Assembly: GCA_902494715.1 (NCBI GenBank)
Contig: CABUUJ010000051.1
Location: 1 to 15,304 of the forward strand
Direction of reading: 5' to 3'
From: an uncultured Collinsella sp.
GTDB taxonomy: Bacteria; Actinomycetota; Coriobacteriia; Coriobacteriales; Coriobacteriaceae
Length of the DNA: 15,304 bases
The translations under genes were made by a program, and so were the position numbers. Position 1 is the first letter of the stretch. Every line of letters starts with the position of its first letter. Below the pieces are notes generated by a model that saw nothing but the letters and a program-made list of their open reading frames with translations, did no database searches and was not told where the DNA came from. Of this stretch, positions 7,514-14,451 are shown piece by piece.

Positions 7514-7993
7514 CTACACGCCGGCGGCGATGCCGGTGCGGTCGTGAATGGCGCCATGCGGGCACACGACGGCGCACATACCACACGACAGGCAGTCGGC
7601 GCCGTCGATGTGGGCGCAGTTGTCCTCGATGCGGATTGCGCCGGCAGGGCACTTTTTGGCGCACATGCCGCAACCGATGCAGCTCGTGTCGCAGATCTTG
7701 CGGGCGATGGCGCCCTTATCGGTGTTGTTGCAGCGCACCAGGATGTTCTGATAGCCGGGAACGAAGGCAATCACGCGCTGCGGGCATGCCATGCCGCACA
7801 GGCCACAGCCCGTGCACTTTGAGCGGTCCACGCGGGCGATGCCATCGACCAGCGCAATGGCGCCGTGGGGGCAGGCCGTGACGCAGGCGCCACAGCCAAT
7901 GCAGCCTTCGCTGCAGCGGGCGTCGCCGCCTGCGGAGGCGCAACCGCTTCCGCAGGCAACGTAGGCCACGTTATGTTGAATGGATTTGGCCAT
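7514..7993 (-). CDS. Polyferredoxin with four 4Fe-4S motifs
   Basis: A 159-aa soluble electron carrier with four CxxCxxCxxxC motifs: Cys31/34/37/41, 60/63/66/70, 105/108/111/115 and 134/137/140/144. Each has the trailing Pro typical of 4Fe-4S ferredoxins. The C-terminal half resembles the RnfB iron-sulfur domain (CIGCGMCAKKCP, CLSCGMC). Additional cysteines at 14, 18 and 27 near the N-terminus do not fit a canonical motif. It sits between ygfK (11 bp gap) and the dehydrogenase (12 bp gap), so it was probably selected to be made with them. It is the natural candidate to pass electrons between the 2Fe-2S module of the dehydrogenase and the flavins of YgfK. The ATG lies next to the ygfK stop, with AGGCGAG as a modest ribosome-binding site overlapping that stop. 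Confidence 0.92.
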   Translation of the reverse strand: MAKSIQHNVAYVACGSGCASAGGDARCSEGCIGCGACVTACPHGAIALVDGIARVDRSKCTGCGLCGMACPQRVIAFVPGYQNILVRCNNTDKGAIARKICDTSCIGCGMCAKKCPAGAIRIEDNCAHIDGADCLSCGMCAVVCPHGAIHDRTGIAAGV

Positions 7994-8004
7994 AAGAGAC
8001 TCGC

Positions 8005-11004
8005 CTATTTCTTAAGAAGGTACGAATAGTTGTCGCGCACGGCCCTGATGGTCAGGCGGACGGCCTCGGGAAGGCCGGTGTTGACAGCATCGACCGAGAC
8101 GGTGCGGACCGTGCCGGCGACGCGAACCTTAAAGTGGCCCTCGTCCACGGCCAGGAAGCCCTCGTTCTCGGAGTTCTCCATGTCCTCCTCGCTCCAGAAC
8201 AGGGTGAGCTTGTCCTTGTAGGGACGACCCTCCTGGTAAGGGCAGAACACGGCGCAGTTGCCGCACTCGTTGCACATGCCGTCGACATGGACGACCTGAT
8301 GCTTGGCCAGGCCCGGCACCTTAATTGCCACGTTGGCGCGGTTGGGGCACACGTCGCAGCAGACCTCGCACACCGAGCCGCAGCCCAGGCAGCGGGTCTT
8401 GGTGCAGTTGCGCTTGTCGCGGCACAGCGACCCCTTGCGCTCGTAGCAGGTGTCCTCGCGGCCGGCCTTCTCGTTGCAGTCGGCGTACATGTTAAAGTCC
8501 ACGCCGGCGATGGCGCGTGCGACTTCGGCGGCGTCGGCAATAGCCTCGACCACGGTGGCCGGACCGCGACGGCAATCGCCTGCAGCCCAGACGCCCTCGA
8601 CGCCGGTGGAGGTGGCGGCAAGACGGCCGCGACGGTCGTGCTCGACGCCCGCGGCATCGTACAGGCTGGCATCGATGCCCTCGCCCACGGCGCAGATCAC
8701 CGTGGTGGCGGAAAGCTCGACGGTCTCGCCCGTGGCGACGGGGCTGCGACGGCCGCTTGCATCCGGCTCGCCGAGCTCCATAACGTCGCAGGTCAGCACG
8801 GAGCCGTTGAGCGCCTTGGGCGCCAGCAGCTCGCAGAACTCAACGCCGTCGGCAAGAGCAAGATCGAGCTCTTCCTCGTCGGCGGGCATCTGCTTCTTGG
8901 TGCGGCGATACACCAGGCGCACGTTCTTCACGCCAGCAAGGCGCTTGGCCACGCGGGCCGCGTCCATGGCGGTGTTGCCGGCGCCAATGACCACGGCATC
9001 CTCACCCAGCTCGAGTTTCTCGCCCTTCTTGGCGGCCTCGAGGAACTCCAGCACATCGAGCTCGGCACCCTCGCCCAGGCCCGCAGAGCCGGGCATCCAG
9101 GCACCGGTGGCCACGACCACGTCGGTAAAGCCCTGGGCCTTGAGCTCGTCAATGGAATCAACGCGAGCGTTGAGCTGCACCTTGGCGCCAAAGGCCAGGC
9201 AAAGCTCGGCGTCGTGGGAGATATCGTCGCTCGCGATACGGAACTCGGGAATCACGTGACGGACCACGCCGCCGAGAGAGTCGCGGGCCTCGAAGATGGT
9301 GACGGGCACGCCGGCACGCGTCAGGAAGAATGCCGTCGCCAGGCCGGCCGGGCCGCCACCGATAACGGCAACGTTGCGCTCGCCGTCGTTGGCGATGGCC
9401 TGAGCACGCAGCTTGGGCAGCACGGCGGTCATGGCCTCGCGGGCGGCCTTGAGCTTGCTGGCGCGAATCTGGGCGCCCTCGGGCTCGTAGAACGCACGCT
9501 CGCAGGCACGGCCGCAGGGATGTGGGCAGATGGTGCCGGTAATGAACGGCAGGGCGTTGCGCTCGATGATAATGTTGAGCGCGTCCTCGTAGCGGCCCTC
9601 GTCAACAGCCGCCAGATAGGCGGGAATATCCTGCTGAATGGGGCAGCTCGTGCGGCACGGCGTGGTAAAGCAGTCGGAAAGCGGGCTCTTGCCGGCGACC
9701 TTGCGGTCGGGCAGCGGACGCAGCGGCTTCTTGTAGAGCGGGTTGGTGAGCGAATCGGTCTGGATCGCGGTCACTGCCTCGAGCGAAATGCCCTCAAACG
9801 GCTTGCCGTCCAGATCGCCAAACTCGCCGGCCATCTGGCTAAAACGCTCGTAGCCACCGGGCTTGAGCACGTCGGTCGCCAGGGTGACGGGCCAAATGCC
9901 GGCATCGTACAGGGCGCGGATGTTGTAGACCGTGGCACCGCCGGAGTAGCTGATGCGCAGCTTGCCATCGAACTGCTCGGTAATACGACGGGCAGCCTCG
10001 ATGGTCAGCGAGAACAGCGAACGGCCCGACATGTACATCTCGGTGGAAGGCAGCTCGTTCCTCGTCACGTCGACGGGGAACGTGTTGGTCAGCTTGACGC
10101 CAAACTCCAGGCCGCGCTCGGCGCACAGGGCAATCAGGCGCTCGAACATGGGCACGGCGTCGACCCACTGTAAGTCCTCGCGGAAGTGCGTGTCATCGAA
10201 GACGATGTAGTCAAAGCCCAGCTCGTTCAGACGCTGGCGGGCAAACTCATAGCCCAGCAGCGTGGGGTTGCACTTGATGTAGGTGTTGAGGCCCTTCTCG
10301 GTGATCAGATAGGTCGCGATGCGCTCGATCTCGGCCGGCGGGCAGCCATGCAGCGTGGACTCGGTGATGGAGTTGGACACGCGCGCCGGAATGGACTCGA
10401 CAAACGCGGCGTCGACATGCTCAAACTTGTCCAGGTTGGCGAGCGCCCATGCGCGGCACTCGTTCCAGACGTCGGAGCCGCTGGCGTCCTTCATGCCCTC
10501 GATGTAGGCGTCGACCTTGGGGCTCTTAATACCCTCGAGGTCATAGCCCACGGACATGTTAAAGACAAAACCGTCCGGGCTGCCCAGACCGTACTCGCGA
10601 GCGATCAGGTGGCAGGCAAACCATGCCTTCACGTACTCGGCAAAGGCCTGCGGAACCTCGAGCTCGGTCGACCACTCGCAGTTGTAGCACTCGTCCTGCG
10701 CCACGATGCAGGGTTTGTTCACACACTTGGAGAGCTCCTCGCCGTCCATAACCTGAACGGTCTTGAGCTCAAAGAAGCGGGAACCGGCCACATAAGAGGC
10801 CACGATGTTCTGGGCCAGCTGCGTGTTGGGGCCGGCGGCCGGGCCAAACGGAGTCTCGATGCGCTCGTCAAAAATGGGAAGCGCGCCCTCCTGGTTGGTC
10901 GTGACCATCTTGCGCACGCCAAAGATGGCGTCCTGGGTCTTGTGCTCCTCGATGATCCAGTTCATCAGCTGCGAAAACGGGATCGGCCTCATGATGTCGC
11001 TCAT
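8005..11004 (-). CDS. ygfK: YgfK: multidomain Fe-S flavoprotein (putative selenate reductase subunit family)
   Basis: A 999-aa protein matching E. coli YgfK (about 1030 aa) from its first residues, MSDIMRPIPF. Residues 1-430 are a dihydroorotate-dehydrogenase-like TIM barrel (GPAAGPNTQLAQN 54-66, MYMSGRSLF 323-331, KPGGY 381-385). Residues 440-505 are a GltD-type 4Fe-4S module (Cys445/450/454/493/497/501). FAD-binding GxGxxG is at 549-554 and an NAD(P)H-binding GAGNTA at 674-679. The C-terminus has a Cys-rich ferredoxin domain (Cys872, 875, 879, 886 and Cys911, 914, 917, 921). It probably links NAD(P)H to purine redox chemistry; the old name 'selenate reductase' is genomic inference. The frame stays open upstream to 11211, but the start at 11004 is set by AGAGAGGAG 6-8 nt upstream and by homology. 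It follows ssnA after a structured 149-bp spacer. Confidence 0.95.
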   Translation of the reverse strand: MSDIMRPIPFSQLMNWIIEEHKTQDAIFGVRKMVTTNQEGALPIFDERIETPFGPAAGPNTQLAQNIVASYVAGSRFFELKTVQVMDGEELSKCVNKPCIVAQDECYNCEWSTELEVPQAFAEYVKAWFACHLIAREYGLGSPDGFVFNMSVGYDLEGIKSPKVDAYIEGMKDASGSDVWNECRAWALANLDKFEHVDAAFVESIPARVSNSITESTLHGCPPAEIERIATYLITEKGLNTYIKCNPTLLGYEFARQRLNELGFDYIVFDDTHFREDLQWVDAVPMFERLIALCAERGLEFGVKLTNTFPVDVTRNELPSTEMYMSGRSLFSLTIEAARRITEQFDGKLRISYSGGATVYNIRALYDAGIWPVTLATDVLKPGGYERFSQMAGEFGDLDGKPFEGISLEAVTAIQTDSLTNPLYKKPLRPLPDRKVAGKSPLSDCFTTPCRTSCPIQQDIPAYLAAVDEGRYEDALNIIIERNALPFITGTICPHPCGRACERAFYEPEGAQIRASKLKAAREAMTAVLPKLRAQAIANDGERNVAVIGGGPAGLATAFFLTRAGVPVTIFEARDSLGGVVRHVIPEFRIASDDISHDAELCLAFGAKVQLNARVDSIDELKAQGFTDVVVATGAWMPGSAGLGEGAELDVLEFLEAAKKGEKLELGEDAVVIGAGNTAMDAARVAKRLAGVKNVRLVYRRTKKQMPADEEELDLALADGVEFCELLAPKALNGSVLTCDVMELGEPDASGRRSPVATGETVELSATTVICAVGEGIDASLYDAAGVEHDRRGRLAATSTGVEGVWAAGDCRRGPATVVEAIADAAEVARAIAGVDFNMYADCNEKAGREDTCYERKGSLCRDKRNCTKTRCLGCGSVCEVCCDVCPNRANVAIKVPGLAKHQVVHVDGMCNECGNCAVFCPYQEGRPYKDKLTLFWSEEDMENSENEGFLAVDEGHFKVRVAGTVRTVSVDAVNTGLPEAVRLTIRAVRDNYSYLLKK

Positions 11005-11153
11005 AATGAGCTCCTCTCTGTAACGCCCGGCGAGACCGCGCGACGGGCGCAAATACGGTGTAGCGCTAGCACAGCGCCGGCGACCCCGCGGAGGCCGCCT
11101 ATGCGCGCGCCGGATGCGGCGAAACATCCGACGCGCGCGAATCTCCAGTTGGA
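11005..11153 (-). other. Structured ssnA-ygfK intergenic spacer
   Basis: This 149-bp spacer contains a strong hairpin 15 bp after the ssnA stop: a 14-bp stem (11103-11116 pairing with 11125-11138, one mismatch, 8-nt loop). It also has a smaller stem, GCGCT 11063-11067 pairing with AGCGC 11073-11077. There is no T-run, so it is not a standard terminator. It could set mRNA stability or attenuate expression between genes. Confidence 0.55.
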
Positions 11154-12509
11154 TTAGTACACGCGATCGTTGAGCGTGCTCCAGAGCTTCTTGGACTCGG
11201 CCATGGTCCACGCGTTGATCTTGTCCTCATCGATACCGACAAACTCGCGATCCTTGTACAGGACACGACCGTTGATGATGGTGGTGCGGCAGTTTTTGCC
11301 CATCATGCCAAAGAGCATGTGGCCGTCGATGTTCTCCTCGCTCAGCGGCGTAAAGGGCTTGTAGTCCATAACGATGACGTCGGCGGCGGCGCCGGCCTCG
11401 AGCACGCCGAGCTTGCGATCGAAGTACCTGCTCGCCATCTTGGCGTTGTTCTCAAACAGCATCGTCATGGCCTCGCACCAGCCCACGTTGGGCATGGCGG
11501 CGTTGTGGCGCTGAATGATCAGGAAGACCTTGAGGCTCTCGAGCATATCGTGGGTGTAGGCGTCGGTGCCCATGCACACGGGGATACCGCGGCGGAAGAA
11601 CTCGAGCACGGGGGCGCAGCCCACGGCGTTGCCCATATTGGATTCGGGGTTGTTGACGAGCCAGGTGCCGGACTCCTTGACGATATCCATCTCGGCAGGC
11701 GTCACGTGGATGCAGTGGCCGAGCATGGTGTCGGGACCCAGCAGGTTGTGCTGCAGCAGGCGCTCGACGGGGCTGATGCCACCGCGATTGAGGCGGGAGT
11801 CCCACACGTCATTCATGCCCTCGCACACATGGATGTGGAAGCCGGTCAGGCCGTTGTTGGCCTCGGCCATCTTGTCCATGGTCTCGTCCGACAGCGTAAA
11901 GGTGGCGTGACCGCCAAACATGGCGGCGATCATGTGGTTATCGTTATCGCGACGCTCCTTGGCGGCCCACTGAGCAAACTCGGCGTTCTCGGCAATGGCC
12001 TGGTCGCATTTTTCCTGGCCGCGACGATCGGAGACCTCGTAGCACAGGCATGAACGCATGCCCAGCTCCTGCGCGGCATCCTTAATGGTAAAGAGGCTTC
12101 CCGGGATCTCGCAGAAGCTCGCATGGTGATCGAAGATCGTGGTGACGCCATCGCGGATGGAGTCAAGAATCGTGGCATAGGCGCTGGCCTTGGTGCCGTC
12201 GAGCGTCAGGTTGTCGTCGATCTTCCACCACTGCTGCTCAAGATTCTCCAGGAAGTTGGTGGGGTTGCAGCCCTTGATGGCAAGGCCGCGGGCCAGACCC
12301 GAGTAGATGTGGGTGTGGCAGTTGATGAGTCCGGGCATGATGAGGTTGCCCTGGGCGTCGACGTACTCGGCATCCGGGTACTTGGCCTTGAGCTCGCACT
12401 CGGGGCCCACTTCGACGATCGTATCTCCGTCAATGGCGACCGCACCGTTTGGAATGAACGGGGTCTGAGCGTTGCGGGTAAAGACGGAACCGTTAGCGAC
12501 CAGAAGCAT
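11154..12509 (-). CDS. ssnA: SsnA: amidohydrolase of the selenium/purine cluster
   Basis: A 451-aa cyclic amidohydrolase of the SsnA family (TIGR03314), close in length to E. coli SsnA (442 aa). The metal site is visible as CHTHIYSGL (His65, His67), HIHVCE (His225, His227), GHCIHV (His265, His268) and MGTDAYTHDM (Asp316). Family hallmarks include FDHHAS and the closing HMLFGM and VNGRVLYKDR-like block. It is expected to hydrolyse a ring or amidine bond of a purine-derived intermediate; xanthine ring opening is a plausible but unproven assignment. I chose the ATG at 12509 because GAAGGGAG lies about 5 nt upstream. The earlier in-frame ATG at 12527 would place this site inside the coding region. 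It is second in the operon, after the permease. Confidence 0.93.
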   Translation of the reverse strand: MLLVANGSVFTRNAQTPFIPNGAVAIDGDTIVEVGPECELKAKYPDAEYVDAQGNLIMPGLINCHTHIYSGLARGLAIKGCNPTNFLENLEQQWWKIDDNLTLDGTKASAYATILDSIRDGVTTIFDHHASFCEIPGSLFTIKDAAQELGMRSCLCYEVSDRRGQEKCDQAIAENAEFAQWAAKERRDNDNHMIAAMFGGHATFTLSDETMDKMAEANNGLTGFHIHVCEGMNDVWDSRLNRGGISPVERLLQHNLLGPDTMLGHCIHVTPAEMDIVKESGTWLVNNPESNMGNAVGCAPVLEFFRRGIPVCMGTDAYTHDMLESLKVFLIIQRHNAAMPNVGWCEAMTMLFENNAKMASRYFDRKLGVLEAGAAADVIVMDYKPFTPLSEENIDGHMLFGMMGKNCRTTIINGRVLYKDREFVGIDEDKINAWTMAESKKLWSTLNDRVY

Positions 12510-12704
12510 GGATGCTCCCTTCAACATCAGAGGCGGGGTTTGACACCTCTGACATGGCGGAGTGCGAAGCGCCGGCCTACACCGGAAACGGGCCCTCTCC
12601 CGTCAACGCTTCACCAAAGGGACAAACCCTTTGAAGTGCGGCTTGGCGCCGCATGACGTCGGCGGACGAGGCGATACGTCCGCCGACAAATAGCACCGAA
12701 TTGG
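12510..12704 (-). other. Highly structured permease-ssnA intergenic spacer
   Basis: This 195-bp spacer contains four inverted repeats in series. The first is an 11-bp perfect stem (12658-12668 pairing with 12677-12687, loop AGGCGATA) shortly after the permease stop. Then come GCGGC/GCCGC (12638-12642, 12648-12652), CAAAGGG/CCCTTTG (12615-12621, 12627-12633), and TCAGAGG/CCTCTGA (12527-12533, 12546-12552). None has a U-tract. The last lies just upstream of the ssnA ribosome-binding site. I do not recognise a known riboswitch class. Confidence 0.6.
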
Positions 12705-14099
12705 TTACTTCTTGCTCTCGGGCAAGACCAGATCCACGGCAGCGTCCTTGGCAGCATCGATGTGCTGAGCCACGACCGGCGTCTGCGGAAGAATCAGGTT
12801 AAGGACAATGGCCATGATGGCGGTGGGGGTTACAGCATTGGAGCCGATGACGGTGGGCACCCAGGTGGGCATACCCTCACCGGCAAGGCAACCGCTGGCC
12901 ATCCAGATACCCAGGCCAAAGACGACGGAGGTACCGACGATGGTGGTAGTGCGCTGCGTGAGGCCCTCGCGGGTGAACATGCGCACGCCGTTCATGGTGA
13001 TGGTGCCAAAGACGCCGACGGTCGCGCCGCCGATGACGGGCTGCGGGATAGCGGAAAGAACGGCAGAGAGCTGCGGGAACAGACCGGCGATGGCAAAGAC
13101 GGCCGCGATGATCACAAAGACCCACTTGTTGACGACCTTGTTGGAGCAGATGATGCCCACGTTCTGGCCAAGGGCGCTGGTGGGAAGACCGCCCAGCAGG
13201 CCGCCGACCATAGAGGTGAGGCCCTGGGACACGATAGCGCCGGAGAGCTCGCGCTCGGTGGGCATACGGTCGATAGAGCCCAGGCAGGCGGCGGAGACGT
13301 CACCGATAACCTGGATGGCAACCATGGGGAACACGACGGCGAGGGTAATGCAGACCTCGGGATCAAACTCGAGCGCGTAGGGCATGAGCTTGGGAAGGGC
13401 GAAGACCTGAGCGGTAGCAACGCTGGAGAAGTCGATCATGCCAAAGGGGATCGAAACGATCATGCCAACGATCATGCCAAAGAACACGGATCCCAGCTTG
13501 AGCGTGCCCTTGCCAAAGTTGGCGAGCGCAAAGACCACGGCGAAGGTGATAAGAGCGACGCACCAGGCCTGCGGGGTGCCCCACAGCGGCGTGCCCATGC
13601 CGCCAGCCATATACTTGACGGCCGTGGGATACAGCGAAACGCCGATGGAGAAGATGACCGTACCGGTCACGACGGGCGGGAACAGCCACTTAATCTTGCT
13701 GTAGGCCAAACCAAAGAGGACCGCGACGGCACCGCCGACAATCTCGCCGCCCAGCAGCGCACCAAAGCTAAAGCCCGAGGCGCCCATGGCCTGCAGGGCC
13801 GGCAGGAACGCGAACGAAACGCCCATGACGATGGGCAGGCCGCCGCCGATGCGACGGAAGGGAGCGAAGGCCTGAAGGGCCGTGTCGATTGCCGAAAGAA
13901 TAAGCGCAACCTGAATGATGTCGGTGCTCTGCTGGCTATTAAAGCCGTAGACGCCGGCCATGATGACCGCCGGGGTAATAATGCCGGCAAACGATGCCAG
14001 TACGTGCTGAAGGGCACACGGGATCATTTCCTTAACGGGCGGCATGCCTTCGCGAGTGAACAGGGCTTCAGTGCCGTTCGTAACCGTCTCCTGGGCCAT
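12705..14099 (-). CDS. NCS2-family nucleobase (uracil-xanthine/urate-type) permease
   Basis: A 464-aa integral membrane transporter of the NCS2/NAT family that would import xanthine, urate or a related purine with H+ or Na+. The TM1 Gln-His pair is Gln31-His32 (CALQHVLASFAG), the TM8-type GD motif is VIGDVSAACLG (264-274), and the NAT signature region is GQNVGIICSNK (311-321). About fourteen hydrophobic segments fit the 7+7 fold. It is odd at key sites: the Glu normally four residues before the GD Asp is Gln263, and the Thr near the end of the NAT motif is Asn320. I chose the ATG at 14099 over the ORF's upstream limit (14186) because the protein then begins like family members. The Shine-Dalgarno is modest (GAGG about 13 nt or GGTGG about 4 nt upstream). 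It is first in the operon, and its promoter faces the YheO-like regulator. Confidence 0.88.
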   Translation of the reverse strand: MAQETVTNGTEALFTREGMPPVKEMIPCALQHVLASFAGIITPAVIMAGVYGFNSQQSTDIIQVALILSAIDTALQAFAPFRRIGGGLPIVMGVSFAFLPALQAMGASGFSFGALLGGEIVGGAVAVLFGLAYSKIKWLFPPVVTGTVIFSIGVSLYPTAVKYMAGGMGTPLWGTPQAWCVALITFAVVFALANFGKGTLKLGSVFFGMIVGMIVSIPFGMIDFSSVATAQVFALPKLMPYALEFDPEVCITLAVVFPMVAIQVIGDVSAACLGSIDRMPTERELSGAIVSQGLTSMVGGLLGGLPTSALGQNVGIICSNKVVNKWVFVIIAAVFAIAGLFPQLSAVLSAIPQPVIGGATVGVFGTITMNGVRMFTREGLTQRTTTIVGTSVVFGLGIWMASGCLAGEGMPTWVPTVIGSNAVTPTAIMAIVLNLILPQTPVVAQHIDAAKDAAVDLVLPESKK

Positions 14100-14186
14100 T
14101 TGACCACCAATCCTCGAAGTAGTTGTTTTCGCATCTAACGCTCTATTGTGACGCAGTGCGGGGGTGAGGTTGTGCCTTCGTTGCAT

Positions 14187-14215
14187 ATCGTATTAAAGAT
14201 GATTCTCATTCTCAA
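14187..14215 (-). promoter_or_regulatory. Predicted promoter of the purine operon
   Basis: On the minus strand TTGAGA (14215-14210) is followed by a 17-bp spacer and TACGAT (14192-14187). This is a good match to a sigma-70-type promoter and would give a leader of about 80 nt before the permease ATG at 14099. No better pair was found in the 350-bp gap between permease and regulator. Confidence 0.55.
14195..14213 (-). promoter_or_regulatory. Fur-box-like sequence overlapping the operon promoter
   Basis: The minus-strand 19-mer GAGAATGAGAATCATCTTT matches the E. coli Fur consensus GATAATGATAATCATTATC at 14 of 19 positions, and its inner TGAGAATGAGAATCA matches the 7-1-7 Gram-positive form at 11 of 14. 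It covers the end of the predicted -35 and most of the spacer, so binding would block RNA polymerase. A site for another metalloregulator, or chance in an AT-rich promoter, is possible. Confidence 0.4.
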
Positions 14216-14451
14216 TAATAATTTTTTGTTATCAGACTATTCTTGAGCTGAGGCAATGCATTTCCGCAGGTCAGGAAAGTGTCTGGTCAAAATAACATCT
14301 AACTTTTCTTTTGGTCGACCGTTTACCGCCAAATTCCTACCGCTCGTCCGTATTACGCAATGTACCTGCGAATATGCGAGTCAATAGACACCGTGTTACC
14401 ATGAGAAAAAATTGTTATGAACATTTCCGATTTCACCCAAAGGAGTTGCCC

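Noticed and set aside
4733..7822. Long + strand open frame (about 1029 codons) opposite the xanthine dehydrogenase and ferredoxin genes
   Set aside because: It has no recognisable domain, low-complexity Gly/Ala/His/Val-rich sequence and no ribosome-binding site. It is the antisense shadow of a GC-rich gene with strong third-position bias.
8134..10173. Long + strand open frame (about 679 codons) opposite ygfK
   Set aside because: Same antisense effect; the minus strand encodes a clear YgfK with all motifs.
11005..11211. N-terminal extension of YgfK upstream of 11004
   Set aside because: The added residues are Arg-rich and overlap ssnA and the spacer; homology to E. coli YgfK and AGAGAGGAG support the start at 11004.
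12510..12704. Purine riboswitch upstream of ssnA
   Set aside because: The hairpins do not show the three-way junction or conserved core of known purine riboswitches.
12762..14138. + strand open frame (458 codons) opposite the permease
   Set aside because: Extremely rich in Asp, Gly, His and Lys with no family likeness; it is the antisense of a membrane protein gene.
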